From Bacteroidota bacterium (lineage in GTDB: Bacteria > Bacteroidota > Bacteroidia > Chitinophagales > Chitinophagaceae): a stretch of 64,000 nt of DNA. The notes beneath the pieces are model-generated. The model was not told where the DNA came from. It did no database searches and worked only from the letters and a program-made list of their open reading frames with translations. The translations under genes and the position numbers were made by a program. The DNA is taken from the NCBI GenBank assembly GCA_026391455.1, contig JAPLEH010000035.1:205221-269220 (forward strand), read 5' to 3'. Positions 43,490 through 53,224 of this stretch are shown here, piece by piece; position 1 is the stretch's first letter; each line of letters begins with the position of its first letter.

Positions 43490-44533
43490 TTATTTATTGG
43501 CCAACTGACCGCAGGCGGCATCTATGTCTTTGCCCCGGCTTTTTCGCAGCCGCACATTTACCCGGTGTTTGCTCAAATAATCCATAAAGGCCATTACCTT
43601 TTGTTCCTCGGGTTTTTCAAAACGGGCAAAATCAATGGGGTTATATTCAATGATATTCACCAGATCGGCCGGTACCTGGCGGTATACCTTGATCAGGGCA
43701 TCTGCATCTTCCAGCGAGTCGTTGAAATTTTTGAAAAGGATATATTCAAAAGTGATCTCATTGCCTGTTTTTTTATAAAAATAATTCAGGGCATCTACCA
43801 GTGCTTTAATATTGTTGCTGTCGTTGATGGGCATGATCTCGTGCCGTTTCGCATCGGTGGCCGCATGCAGCGAAAGCGCCAGTTTGAATTTTACCATATC
43901 ATCGCCCAATTGGCGTATGCCTTTGGCCACTCCGGCTGTAGATACCGTAATTCGTTTGGGACTCATCGCCATACCATCTGCTGCCGTAATGCGCTCAATG
44001 GCTTTCAGCACATTTTTGTAATTCAGGAGGGGTTCACCCATACCCATGAAAACAATATTGCTGAGTTTTTTACCATTTTCCTGCTCGCTTTGTTTATTGA
44101 TGATCGCTACCTGGTCATAGATTTCATCGTAATCCAGGTTGCGTTTGCGTTCAATATAACCGGTGGCACAAAACTTACAACTCAGTGAACAACCTATTTG
44201 TGACGATACACAGGCGGTAAACCGGGCGGTGGTTGGAATCAGTACGCCCTCTATCAGGTGACCATCATGGGTTTTAAACCGCGATTTAATAGTACCATCT
44301 TCTGAATGCTGCACGGTATCCACCGTAAGGGCAGGTAATACAAATTGTTCGCCCAGCATCTGGCGAAGGTCTTTGCTGAGATTGGTCATATCCGCAAAAC
44401 TCATGGCATTTTTTTGCCATATCCATTCATGTACCTGGCGGGCCCGGAATTTTTTTTCGTTCATTCCTTCAAAAAATTCTTCCAGATCCGTCAATGTAAG
44501 ATGCCTGATATTCCTGACCGTTTTCTTGTGCAT
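43490..44533 (-). CDS. rlmN: 23S rRNA (adenine2503-C2)-methyltransferase RlmN
   Basis: The product is 347 residues, a radical-SAM enzyme that methylates A2503 of 23S rRNA and A37 of some tRNAs. The cluster motif CSLSCKFCATG is present, preceded by TACVSSQIGC-like residues. FMGMGEPLLNYKNV and STAGVAKGI are conserved. The C-terminal methyl-carrying cysteine is in IDAACGQL. The length is typical. Confidence 0.97.
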   Translation of the reverse strand: MHKKTVRNIRHLTLTDLEEFFEGMNEKKFRARQVHEWIWQKNAMSFADMTNLSKDLRQMLGEQFVLPALTVDTVQHSEDGTIKSRFKTHDGHLIEGVLIPTTARFTACVSSQIGCSLSCKFCATGYIERKRNLDYDEIYDQVAIINKQSEQENGKKLSNIVFMGMGEPLLNYKNVLKAIERITAADGMAMSPKRITVSTAGVAKGIRQLGDDMVKFKLALSLHAATDAKRHEIMPINDSNNIKALVDALNYFYKKTGNEITFEYILFKNFNDSLEDADALIKVYRQVPADLVNIIEYNPIDFARFEKPEEQKVMAFMDYLSKHRVNVRLRKSRGKDIDAACGQLANK

Positions 44534-44550
44534 GGCGCAAAGGTAACCAC

Positions 44551-46068
44551 TTACGCAGGAAATGAATTTGCAGAATAGTATTTTTCAATAAATGAGCGGG
44601 CATTCTCATATAAAAGCCCGTTGATCAGCTTTTCCGGGGTATCCGGCAGCGTAACGTCGGCCTCTGCAGCCAGTGCCGGTAGTTTTTCTTCCAGATATAC
44701 AGCGATATTCCTGTACTGGCACCCGTTGATACAGAAATCAACGGCGTCAATAAGCCCGTCGAAATCGCTGCCAATTACTACCCGTTCCCAGGCATTTACC
44801 ACCGGCCTGGCAATTCGGGAGGATACTTTTACAATATGGAACAGGGTATTGCAAAAATGCCGGAAATGTAATTCCGCATCAGGGATCAGTGCCCCTTCAC
44901 CGGGATCCCGGCCCAATAAGGGGCGGTCAGGTTTGATTCCGGAAAATGTTTCCGCTTTGCTCATTTTTTCCCTGGCTATCTTTCCGCAACCGATGATGCG
45001 TTGATCGAGTGAAATACCAATGATTCCTCCGGATGAAAGTATTTCGACAATATCCTCATCATATAAATTAATGCTCCAGGGATTGAACTCCGTACCCGGA
45101 AGTATACCCATCGGCTTCCGGTAAGTAACCAGATTGCATTTTCGTTTATTAAAAACGGGGGCATTGATTTCTTCTATATAATCAATAGCATTTTCCATGG
45201 ATATACCTGTGCATCCCGCATGCGACGCAATAACCGGAATCTCGGGATAATGCAGTCGACGATAGGCATAGAATTCTTTTCGGCTTTCCACACTCATGTG
45301 CTTAATGTCTACGATCATTGGGAAATGTTCCTTGTCGTAAGCCAGCACAGCCTCGATCAGTTTGTACCCCGCCGGTGAGATGGCCCTTCCCTGGGGTATA
45401 AATTCTTTATGACTGATCAGTTTCATTCCAAATGCATGGTTGCAAAAAGGAACCTGAGTAAGGTGTGTGATGTTGAGAATAAAAACCCGTGGATATCCTT
45501 CGGCGGACTGCCGGAGTTTATAACTCCGGATGCGGCCAATGAGCTTGTCCATACCGGCCGGAGTTACCACATCATCGGCACTGTCCAGAAAGCAATGGGC
45601 CCCTTCCATCGACAACACAATATTCATTGCCCCTTCTTTGAAATCTTCATACGTGCGGGTGAAATTTACAATCTCCGGTCCGCTGCTACCATCGCGTTGC
45701 GGATCACGTGCCCGCAACAAATGTTTATAACAGTCATCCAACTGCTGCCAGTAGGTGATTGAATTTTTCCGGATGGCCCTGAATAATTTGCCGCTTATTT
45801 TTTTGGAAAAAAAATCAACCACTTTCAATAAAAAGGAATCGGGAAATGCATGCTCTGTACTGTAAAGCGGTACCACACCCAATCGGATATCACCGTCAAA
45901 CAATTGCCGGAAGCAGGATTGTGAACTGAGTACCCGGTTGGTACTTTTAAAAAGAAAAAAATCGATACCAATCTTCACTTCTTCCCAGGGATGTGCTTTT
46001 TCTTCGACCGAATAGCCGGTAAAAAAGGTCTTGAAATTTCCGTGTACATGAAAATCGGCAAATGGCAT
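44551..46068 (-). CDS. M19 (membrane dipeptidase)-like metallohydrolase
   Basis: The product is 505 residues with no signal peptide. TIM-barrel metallohydrolase motifs appear in order: DFHVHGN at the start, MEGAH, DIKHMS, SHAG and GSDFDG near residue 440. These correspond to the zinc ligands of peptidase family M19, but the protein is longer than usual, with an insertion at about residues 90-170 and a Cys-rich patch. It is the last gene of a tight three-gene operon. The substrate is unknown. Confidence 0.75.
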   Translation of the reverse strand: MPFADFHVHGNFKTFFTGYSVEEKAHPWEEVKIGIDFFLFKSTNRVLSSQSCFRQLFDGDIRLGVVPLYSTEHAFPDSFLLKVVDFFSKKISGKLFRAIRKNSITYWQQLDDCYKHLLRARDPQRDGSSGPEIVNFTRTYEDFKEGAMNIVLSMEGAHCFLDSADDVVTPAGMDKLIGRIRSYKLRQSAEGYPRVFILNITHLTQVPFCNHAFGMKLISHKEFIPQGRAISPAGYKLIEAVLAYDKEHFPMIVDIKHMSVESRKEFYAYRRLHYPEIPVIASHAGCTGISMENAIDYIEEINAPVFNKRKCNLVTYRKPMGILPGTEFNPWSINLYDEDIVEILSSGGIIGISLDQRIIGCGKIAREKMSKAETFSGIKPDRPLLGRDPGEGALIPDAELHFRHFCNTLFHIVKVSSRIARPVVNAWERVVIGSDFDGLIDAVDFCINGCQYRNIAVYLEEKLPALAAEADVTLPDTPEKLINGLLYENARSFIEKYYSANSFPA

Positions 46069-46077
46069 AGGATGGTA

Positions 46078-47244
46078 TTAAGGTTTGAAAATTCGGGAGG
46101 TTAAAAAAGCAGTTGGGTTTTGTACAGTGAGTGCCTGTTCATGCGCAGCCAGTATCCGGAAAAAATTTTCAGTCAGCCTTTTGTCGGTATCATAAGGGGT
46201 CGTCATGAAGAAATCCGTGCCGAATAATATTTTTTTATTCAGGGTGTTGTCCGACATGTCGGTAAGTACACGTTTGCTGGCCTTGTCATTGACCAGCATA
46301 AAACTCACATCGGTATACACATTGGTAAATTGCCGCATCAGGTCTTTGATGGTTCGGGTCCAGTTGTATGTATTTTTCGGATTATCCTGGTCCAGTATCT
46401 CCTCATGGCCGCCATAATGTGCCAGGCATATTTTCAGTTTTGGGAATTTTTGCAGCACATCGTAATAGGTCATTGGGTGCATCATGATATTGGCATAATC
46501 TCTCGGATCTTTAAAATCCGGAAAGGGATTGAGCACTTTATTGAGAAAATCACTTGTTTCTTTGGTGGGGTTGAAAGAATTATAACTCATGATCCGCTGG
46601 TTGAACCGCCCCGCGAAATAAGCGCCGCCGCCTTTATTGCTGTGCGTGATAATGGGAATGGCGTGTTCCTCTGCAAATGCGTATACCCGCTCCAGGGCCG
46701 GATGGAAAGGGTAATAGCCCAGCGATGGATACAGCTTGATGCCTGCCATACCCCTGTTTTGCGCCGGATCGAAATAAAAATGTAACTGTCGCATGCATGC
46801 TTCTTCCCCCATGCGCGGGTCGATGAACAAAAACGGAAGTATTCGCTCGCCATATTTTCGCTTTACTTCCAGCACTTCGTGCAACTGTGTTTCGTAATGA
46901 TTATAATTGCCTTCAGGTGCATCACCAGTCATAAAATCGAAATTCATCGTAAGAATGACAAACCGGGCATGGGCAGGATAATGGCTGATCAAAGTTTCAA
47001 ATACCTGATCCTGGTATTTATGGATGGCTACTTCCACCAATGCTGCATAGCGACGAATATGCGTACCGCCCAGAAAAGAAGGCACATTTTTTACAATACC
47101 CAGTACAATTTTGCGCAACCATTTTTTATTTACAGCAGCCCGGATTATTTTGCTCAGCCATTGCGGAAATCGGTAGTTGGTGATAAACGCATCCGGCACG
47201 CAGGGTACATTGAATATATGTGTATGGGTGTTGAAAAAATTCAT
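46078..47244 (-). CDS. Amidohydrolase family protein
   Basis: The product is 388 residues. The amidohydrolase-2-type motifs are present: FNTHTHIF at the N-terminus, GIKLYPSLGYYP, PIITHSNKGG, CLAHYGGH and FGTDFF. These supply the metal-binding His and Asp residues of the superfamily. Some relatives are decarboxylases, others hydrolases. It lies 3 bp after the membrane-protein gene and 9 bp before the M19-like gene, so the three form one transcript. Confidence 0.85.
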   Translation of the reverse strand: MNFFNTHTHIFNVPCVPDAFITNYRFPQWLSKIIRAAVNKKWLRKIVLGIVKNVPSFLGGTHIRRYAALVEVAIHKYQDQVFETLISHYPAHARFVILTMNFDFMTGDAPEGNYNHYETQLHEVLEVKRKYGERILPFLFIDPRMGEEACMRQLHFYFDPAQNRGMAGIKLYPSLGYYPFHPALERVYAFAEEHAIPIITHSNKGGGAYFAGRFNQRIMSYNSFNPTKETSDFLNKVLNPFPDFKDPRDYANIMMHPMTYYDVLQKFPKLKICLAHYGGHEEILDQDNPKNTYNWTRTIKDLMRQFTNVYTDVSFMLVNDKASKRVLTDMSDNTLNKKILFGTDFFMTTPYDTDKRLTENFFRILAAHEQALTVQNPTAFLTSRIFKP

Positions 47245-47247
47245 ATG

Positions 47248-48360
47248 TCAACTTTGTGTTGTTGGAGTTTTGCCGGCATTCCGTATGTTGACCAGTTTTT
47301 TCAGTATATCAAACCAAAACGGTGCACCCAACGTAAGACAGAGCATAAAAATGAACCAACCGGCCAGGTTTTGCCAGGTAACATGGTTTTTGAAGAAGTA
47401 TTTCACCATGATCCATTTTGAAACAAACCAGTTTTTGCCTTCCGTACCGGCATCATTTACATGCAGCTTCCAGCCGATGGGTAATTCAGCGCCTACAAGG
47501 GCATTGATATTTACATCGCCCAGAAATGTGGCAGAATCCTTTACCAGTTTTTGTTTAATACTGCTGAGTGTGGTGGAATCATTAGCCATGGAATCCGCCA
47601 TGGTATTCAGCGTGCCACGGAGCTTGCTGTCGGCATACAGGTTTTTTGTTAGAGTGATGAAATTGAGATTGAAGAATAGAGTCACCACGGTGGCTGCAAA
47701 AAATATGTTCTTCCTGATTTTTCGTTTATACCAGCCCGTTACCCTGTCCATATAGCCATCGTACCATTTTTTAATACGGGCTTTCAGTACTTCCAGTTCG
47801 TCAATACCCTGTTCAATACGCATACCGGCTGTGGCTGGATCAAAGGACAACAGCAGTTTTTTCAGGTCACTGTATTGGAGGCTTTGTGCGCCCATCCGGA
47901 AACGGTGTATCACCGGTACATTGGCCGGATCGGTATCCGGTGTGGAGGCGGCTTCCAGATCCTGGTTTTTGCTGCGCTGCATTTTTTCAAGCACCGGTTG
48001 GGTAAACTGCTCTTTTTTCTCCATCACGGTTTTATCATTGGTTTCGCGATATACCGTCTCCGTACTTTCTTTTGCAATCATATCCACGAGGGCACTGGCA
48101 AATGTTTCCCCATCAATATAGGAGGGGAGTTCGTCTTGTTTTCGTTTTAACAGATCGATCTGCGGATGCTGGTAGAGCAGGTAGGCGAAATTCTTATTGA
48201 ACTTATCATGCAACACTTCATTGATAGCCGACTCCAGCATCTTCCCTCTCGATCGGGTGAGGGTGGCGATTCCTTCCTGGAAACAACTAACTAAAACGGC
48301 AAAGATTAGCAGCACCACTACCAATGCAATGATGGTCTCAAATACGGGGGAATTGAACAT
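47248..48360 (-). CDS. Membrane protein of unknown function, first gene of a hydrolase cassette
   Basis: The product is 370 residues. One transmembrane helix is N-terminal (IIALVVVLLIFAVLVSCF), a second is near residue 217-237 (FFAATVVTLFFNLNFI) and a third near the end (GWFIFMLCLTLGAPFWFDIL). A charged domain of about 170 residues lies between the first two and a loop of about 80 between the last two. LGAPFWFDILKKLVNIRNAG is a distinctive tail, but I cannot name a family. It may anchor or regulate the two hydrolases encoded next to it. Confidence 0.75.
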   Translation of the reverse strand: MFNSPVFETIIALVVVLLIFAVLVSCFQEGIATLTRSRGKMLESAINEVLHDKFNKNFAYLLYQHPQIDLLKRKQDELPSYIDGETFASALVDMIAKESTETVYRETNDKTVMEKKEQFTQPVLEKMQRSKNQDLEAASTPDTDPANVPVIHRFRMGAQSLQYSDLKKLLLSFDPATAGMRIEQGIDELEVLKARIKKWYDGYMDRVTGWYKRKIRKNIFFAATVVTLFFNLNFITLTKNLYADSKLRGTLNTMADSMANDSTTLSSIKQKLVKDSATFLGDVNINALVGAELPIGWKLHVNDAGTEGKNWFVSKWIMVKYFFKNHVTWQNLAGWFIFMLCLTLGAPFWFDILKKLVNIRNAGKTPTTQS

Positions 48361-48526
48361 GGACAGCAGGTTTTACTAAAGTTACAATTGAATTCGGTCA
48401 ATCAATGGGGTGTTTTCCCGGTAAATCGGGTGGTAATTTATGGTCAGCTCGGTTACAGACTACGGCTTCCGGAACCTTACACACTCAGAATGAATCAGTA
48501 ATTTGCACCCCATTAAGCAATGAAAT

Positions 48527-49720
48527 ATGAAATATGCCTATATAGTGGATGCCGTTCGTACCCCCGTTGGAAAATATGGGGGAGTATTATCCGGGGTGCG
48601 GCCCGACGACCTGCTGGCTATTGTGATCCGGTCTTTGGTGGGCCGAAACAGCACCATTGATGTGAATGCCATTGAAGATGTAATTGCCGGAGCGGCAAAT
48701 CAAAGTGGCGAAGATAACCGCAATGTGGCACGAATGGCCGCTTTGCTGGCTGGCCTGCCGGTATCGGTACCCGGCGTTACAGTCAACCGGCTCTGCGCTT
48801 CGGGACTGCAGTCAGTAATGGATGCGTCGCGCCAGATCATGTGCGGAGACGGAGAACTGGTGATCGCCTGCGGGGTGGAAAGTATGACCCGGGCACCTTT
48901 TGTAATGGCCAAACAGGCAGAACCATTTGCCCGCAACGCCGAAGTATATGATACCACGATGGGTTGGCGCTTTATTAATAACACATTGTCAGCCATGTAC
49001 CATCCTTATACCATGGGTGAAACGGCAGAGAACGTGGCAAAACAATGGAAGATAACCCGCGAACAACAGGATGCATTTGCCCTGGCTTCGCAACAAAAAT
49101 ACACAGCAGCAAAACTGGCGGATAAATGGGCCACGGAGATTACAGCCGTAGAACTGAATCAGAAAGGGCTGATCAGTTGGGTTACCCATGACGAACATCC
49201 CCGCGAAACCACAATAGAAAAACTGGCTTCTCTCAAACCCGCTTTTATAAAAGAAGGTACTGTCACAGCCGGTAATTCATCCGGTATCAACGATGGTTCG
49301 GCTGCTATGCTGGTAGCCAGTGAAGAGGCTATCCAAAAATACGGTCTGCAGCCCATGGCCAGAATCGTAGCTATGGCGGTGGCAGGTGTGGAACCCGCCA
49401 TCATGGGCATGGGGCCGGTACCCGCAACAGATAAAGCGTTGAAGAGAGCGGGACTGACCGTGAATGATATTGACCTGGTGGAATTGAATGAGGCATTTGC
49501 ATCCCAATCACTCGCCTGCATGCAGGAACTGGAGCTGGATCCGGCAAAAGTAAACGTGAACGGGGGGGCAATTGCCATCGGCCATCCGCTGGGATGCAGT
49601 GGGGTGCGTATTTCCACCACTTTATTGCATGAAATGCAAAAAAGGGATTGCCGTTATGGACTGGCCACCATGTGTATCGGGGTGGGGCAGGGGGCCGCTG
49701 TGATCTATGAAAAATTGTAA
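48527..49720 (+). CDS. Thiolase family acetyl-CoA acyltransferase
   Basis: The product is 397 residues. The acyl-accepting Cys90 is in NRLCASGLQ, the base His in GHPLGCSG and the second catalytic Cys in MCIGVGQG. It cleaves 3-ketoacyl-CoA or makes acetoacetyl-CoA. It resembles beta-ketoadipyl-CoA thiolase (PcaF/PaaJ) in its N-terminus, but the substrate cannot be fixed from sequence, and no other beta-oxidation or aromatic genes are next to it. Confidence 0.95.
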   Translation: MKYAYIVDAVRTPVGKYGGVLSGVRPDDLLAIVIRSLVGRNSTIDVNAIEDVIAGAANQSGEDNRNVARMAALLAGLPVSVPGVTVNRLCASGLQSVMDASRQIMCGDGELVIACGVESMTRAPFVMAKQAEPFARNAEVYDTTMGWRFINNTLSAMYHPYTMGETAENVAKQWKITREQQDAFALASQQKYTAAKLADKWATEITAVELNQKGLISWVTHDEHPRETTIEKLASLKPAFIKEGTVTAGNSSGINDGSAAMLVASEEAIQKYGLQPMARIVAMAVAGVEPAIMGMGPVPATDKALKRAGLTVNDIDLVELNEAFASQSLACMQELELDPAKVNVNGGAIAIGHPLGCSGVRISTTLLHEMQKRDCRYGLATMCIGVGQGAAVIYEKL

Positions 49721-49786
49721 AAAATCCGCCAGCAGTCTGTAACTTTTCGTTCATAATTTCGTTGTACAACATCAAAACCACACGAT

Positions 49787-50161
49787 ATGAAAAAAATAGT
49801 ATTCGCCTTGTTCCTGGTATTGGGCTTTTCGGTTGCAAACGCCCAGACAGATTCTTTACAACAATATACCGGTAAGTTTAAATTTCCGGATGGTAGTCCT
49901 GTATCTGAAATAGGCGTGGTGATTGAGAACGGTGTACTCACAGCCACTTCTGCGATGGGTAATTCTGAATTGAAGAAAACGGAGACCAAGGATGTATTTG
50001 AAATAGTAGCGTATTCAGGTATGGCTACTTTCAAAAGAAATGCAGAAGGCAAAATAACTACATTGCAAATACAGGTACAGGATATAAATATGGAAGGCAC
50101 TAAAACCGATGGGATTGTGGTCTTAAGGCAATTAGAGCCGCGTCCGCAACGAAGTATGTAA
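49787..50161 (+). CDS. Small secreted protein, DUF3471-like
   Basis: The product is 124 residues with a signal peptide ending at ANAQ. The mature part (QQYTGKFKFPDGSPVSEIGVVIENGVL, then FKRNAEGKITTLQIQVQDI) resembles the DUF3471 beta domain that is often fused to beta-lactamase-like enzymes in Bacteroidota; here it stands alone. The function is unknown. A strong terminator follows. Confidence 0.75.
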   Translation: MKKIVFALFLVLGFSVANAQTDSLQQYTGKFKFPDGSPVSEIGVVIENGVLTATSAMGNSELKKTETKDVFEIVAYSGMATFKRNAEGKITTLQIQVQDINMEGTKTDGIVVLRQLEPRPQRSM

Positions 50162-50182
50162 TAAGAAATTTAGTATGATACT

Positions 50183-50221
50183 GCGGCTGTCACATTGATA
50201 ATTGTGACAGCCGCTTTTTTT
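50183..50221. terminator. Terminator between the DUF3471-like gene and hisS
   Basis: GCGGCTGTCACA (50183-50194) and TGTGACAGCCGC (50203-50214) form a perfect 12-bp stem with an 8-nt loop, followed by seven T on the plus strand. It terminates the plus-strand gene and lies at the hisS 3' end. Confidence 0.9.
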
Positions 50222-51605
50222 ATAAGGCAGAAAAATCCATTTGTATCAGATCTTCCGTGCGTAATGTTTGTTGTTCACCCGTGTTGAGTTTCTTTACATT
50301 ACAGGTGCCTTCGTTCAGTTCCTTTTCCCCGATGATCACGATATAAGGAATATTTTTTTTCTCCGCGTATTTGAACTGTTTGTCAAATTTACTGGCTTCA
50401 TGAAAGAGTTCACAGCGGGTACCATTGGATCTCAATTGCTGCATCAGGTTGAAAGCATGATTGCTTTCTTTTTCCCCGCAGTTGAAAAACAATACCTGCG
50501 TGCCAATATATATTGCCGCTGGAAATAATTTTAGTTCTTCCATTACATCATAGATTCTGTCTACCCCAAATGAAATGCCCACGCCGGGTATATTCGGCAC
50601 ACCGAACAGGCCCGTGAGATCATCATACCGGCCGCCGCCGCCAATGCTGCCAAACACCATATCCGCCGCTTTGATTTCAAAGATGGAGCCGGTATAGTAA
50701 TTAAGCCCGCGCGCCAGTGTAGGGTCGATGAGTACTTTGCCGGCATAGGAAAGATTGCTGGTATGCTGTAGAATGTGGGTTATGTCTTCCAATCCTTCTT
50801 TACCTGCGCTATTTCCGTCAAACAACAGGTTCAATTGATTCAGGATAGCTTCATTATCTCCGGAAAAATCGGAAACAGCCAGATAGTTTTCAATAATGGT
50901 TACTTGTGCATCCGTCAGTCCCCGGGCAGTGAGTTCTGCTTTCACTTTTTCCAAACCGATTTTATCCAGTTTGTCGATAGCCACCGTAATATCCGTTAGT
51001 TTTTCTGCACCGCCGCAAAGTTCGGCCAGTGCCTGTAAGAGTTTGCGGTTGTTGATACGGACCTCCACGCGAATGCCGAGTTTGTCAAATACATGGAGAT
51101 AGATATTCACCAGTTCCACTTCATTCAGCAAAGACTTACTGCCCACCACATCTGCATCGCATTGATAAAATTCGCGGTAGCGGCCACGCTGTGGGCGATC
51201 GCCTCGCCATACCGGTTGAACCTGGTAGCGTTTAAACGGGAACGTGAGCTGACCATGATTCATGGCCACATACCGGGCAAAGGGAATCGTAAGATCGTAT
51301 TTCAATGCTTTTTCGGTAATACCGCTTACGTTTTTTCCTTCTAATAATTTTTCAAAATCGGTACGGGCCTTTGCAGCGTTTTCCGGTTTGTGCAGACCGT
51401 TATTCAGTATTTTAAAAATTAAGCGATCACCTTCTTCGCCATATTTACCCATGAGTGTGTCCAGGTTTTCCATGGCAGGTGTTTCGAGCGGTTGAAATCC
51501 ATACAGTTCAAATACAGACTTGATCGTATTGAAAATATAATTCCGCTTGCGGACCACATCTGGTCCGAAATCTCTGGTGCCCTGAGGTAATGATGGTTTT
51601 GCCAT
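50220..51605 (-). CDS. hisS: Histidyl-tRNA synthetase
   Basis: The product is 461 residues. The class II core is clear: GTRDFGPDVVRKR, motif 2 QVQPVWRGDRPQRGRYREFYQCD, and the HisA signature LARGLNYYTGSIFE, followed by GGGRYDDL and the C-terminal anticodon-binding domain (GTQVLFFNCG onward). It attaches His to tRNA-His. The stop codon lies against the shared terminator. It is 30 bp downstream of the phosphatase gene, probably one transcript. Confidence 0.97.
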   Translation of the reverse strand: MAKPSLPQGTRDFGPDVVRKRNYIFNTIKSVFELYGFQPLETPAMENLDTLMGKYGEEGDRLIFKILNNGLHKPENAAKARTDFEKLLEGKNVSGITEKALKYDLTIPFARYVAMNHGQLTFPFKRYQVQPVWRGDRPQRGRYREFYQCDADVVGSKSLLNEVELVNIYLHVFDKLGIRVEVRINNRKLLQALAELCGGAEKLTDITVAIDKLDKIGLEKVKAELTARGLTDAQVTIIENYLAVSDFSGDNEAILNQLNLLFDGNSAGKEGLEDITHILQHTSNLSYAGKVLIDPTLARGLNYYTGSIFEIKAADMVFGSIGGGGRYDDLTGLFGVPNIPGVGISFGVDRIYDVMEELKLFPAAIYIGTQVLFFNCGEKESNHAFNLMQQLRSNGTRCELFHEASKFDKQFKYAEKKNIPYIVIIGEKELNEGTCNVKKLNTGEQQTLRTEDLIQMDFSAL

Positions 51606-51635
51606 GAACGGTTATTGCGGTATATAGGTAATTAA

Positions 51636-52106
51636 TTATTGAGTATTCACTACGGAATATTTTTCAACGATCGCATCACAGGCCTGACCGATCATTGAAA
51701 AGACTTCATGATATCCTTGTTCTGGCCCGAAATAGGGATCCGGAACGTCCTTGTTTTTTCCGGGATGCAATTCATTCATCAGCAATATGGCTTTTTGCGG
51801 ATCGAATTTTTTGCCGGCTATTCTCTTGATTTCATCCAATACATCACCGGCCAATGCATAGATCATATCATATACTTCAAAATCACTGGCAGAAAACGGA
51901 CGGGCCCTTTGCTGACTGATATCAATGCCGTTTAGCTTCGCCACTTTTTGCGACAGATGATGCGGTGGCTCTCCACTATGCCAGGCACCGGTTCCGGCGC
52001 TTTCCACACTCCAGCTCAAACCGGCTTTAAATGCTTTGTCCTGCAGTATGCCTTCCGCCAGCGGACTGCGGCAAATATTTCCCAGACAAACCATTAAAAT
52101 TTTCAT
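51636..52106 (-). CDS. Low molecular weight protein-tyrosine phosphatase
   Basis: The product is 156 residues. The catalytic loop is C7-LGNIC-R13-SP, and the general acid Asp123 is in VPDPYFG. All family hallmarks are present. In bacteria such enzymes often control exopolysaccharide tyrosine kinases, but no kinase is nearby. It is followed by hisS with a 30-bp gap. Confidence 0.96.
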   Translation of the reverse strand: MKILMVCLGNICRSPLAEGILQDKAFKAGLSWSVESAGTGAWHSGEPPHHLSQKVAKLNGIDISQQRARPFSASDFEVYDMIYALAGDVLDEIKRIAGKKFDPQKAILLMNELHPGKNKDVPDPYFGPEQGYHEVFSMIGQACDAIVEKYSVVNTQ

Positions 52107-52346
52107 GGTGCAAATATAACAAACCGCTCACGAGTAAAAACAGAATGATCCATAATAAACAATGCAATAAACCAGCACTTACTTGCATTGATTTTACATA
52201 CAGCATACAAAATGTATTGTTAAATAAAAGACTCGTAATCCGCTATCCGCCACAACGGATAAGGGAGCAATCCGTCACTTCGGATACTTAAGAAACCATT
52301 TATGGATTTTATCAGATTCCTGCATCTTATTTCTAAACAAATTACT

Positions 52347-53189
52347 ATGACACACAAAGAAATTGCACAAGCCCGTTTGCTCGATATATTATTCGAGAAC
52401 AGAAACAAGGAGTATGGCGCTTATGCATTGCGCCAGGGATACAATAAACGCATGCTGATCGCATTGGGTGCGGGTGTATCGGTGATCGCACTCTTTGTAC
52501 TTTTTAAATCATTCAGTGGCAGCAGTACTGCCGGCAGCAATGAACCGGAACGAAAAGCGATGGTGATACGGGAGTATGTTATGCCTCCCGATAAGCCTAA
52601 AGAACCGGAGAAGCCAAAAGAAACGCCCAAACCTAAAACACCAGTGAAAGCACAGGCTATTCCCAAAGTGGCTACCGTACAATTTACCAGTCCGCCCAAA
52701 ATAACGGATAATGTAAAGAACCCGATGCCACCAGTGGATGTATTGCCCGATAAAAAAATCGGTACAATCAATACTCCGGGTACTCCCGACAGCGGGTTGG
52801 CTAAAATACCTGTACGAGTACCTGAAAATGGCGGCGGCACCGGAAAGAATGCCGGCCCCTCCCAGCCTGAGCCTGCCTTTACCGTTCAGGAAAAAGATCC
52901 TGAATTTCCCGGTGGTCCGGAAGCGCTGAAGAAATTCCTCTCCCGTTATCTTAATACCCCTTCAGAACTGGAGTCTGGTGAGACGAAAGTGGTGCGGGTA
53001 CGTTTTAAAGTGGACAAAGACGGTTCGGTAAATGCCTTTGAGATTATGACCAGCGGTGGAGGGGAATTCGATAATGAAGTATTGCGGGTGTGTAAAAAAA
53101 TGCCTCGCTGGATACCTGCCATACAGAACGGTACCCATGTTCCGGTAAGCTATGTACTGCCCGTAACATTTATCGGGCTGGAAGAATAA
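52347..53189 (+). CDS. Energy transducer TonB
   Basis: The product is 280 residues. A cytosolic start of about 35 residues (LDILFENRNKEYGAYALRQGYN is the conserved Bacteroidota pattern) leads to one transmembrane helix (LIALGAGVSVIALFVLF) and a Pro/Lys-rich spacer (PDKPKEPEKPKETPKPKTP). The periplasmic TonB C-terminal domain then runs from about residue 190 (EFPGGPEALKKFLSRYL, VRVRFKVDKDGSVNAFEI, MPRWIPAIQNGTHVPVSYVLPV). It carries proton-motive energy to receptors such as the one at 30961. ATG 52347 was chosen over an upstream in-frame start. Confidence 0.93.
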   Translation: MTHKEIAQARLLDILFENRNKEYGAYALRQGYNKRMLIALGAGVSVIALFVLFKSFSGSSTAGSNEPERKAMVIREYVMPPDKPKEPEKPKETPKPKTPVKAQAIPKVATVQFTSPPKITDNVKNPMPPVDVLPDKKIGTINTPGTPDSGLAKIPVRVPENGGGTGKNAGPSQPEPAFTVQEKDPEFPGGPEALKKFLSRYLNTPSELESGETKVVRVRFKVDKDGSVNAFEIMTSGGGEFDNEVLRVCKKMPRWIPAIQNGTHVPVSYVLPVTFIGLEE

Positions 53190-53224
53190 ATTTTAATAAT
53201 TTGCTTTCCCTAAAACCTGAACGG

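Noticed and set aside
43478..44188. 236-codon plus-strand open frame
   Set aside because: It is antisense to rlmN, whose motifs are complete, and has no recognisable domain.
46330..47755. Several plus-strand frames over the hydrolase cassette
   Set aside because: They oppose genes with clear metal motifs and membrane segments and have no start context.
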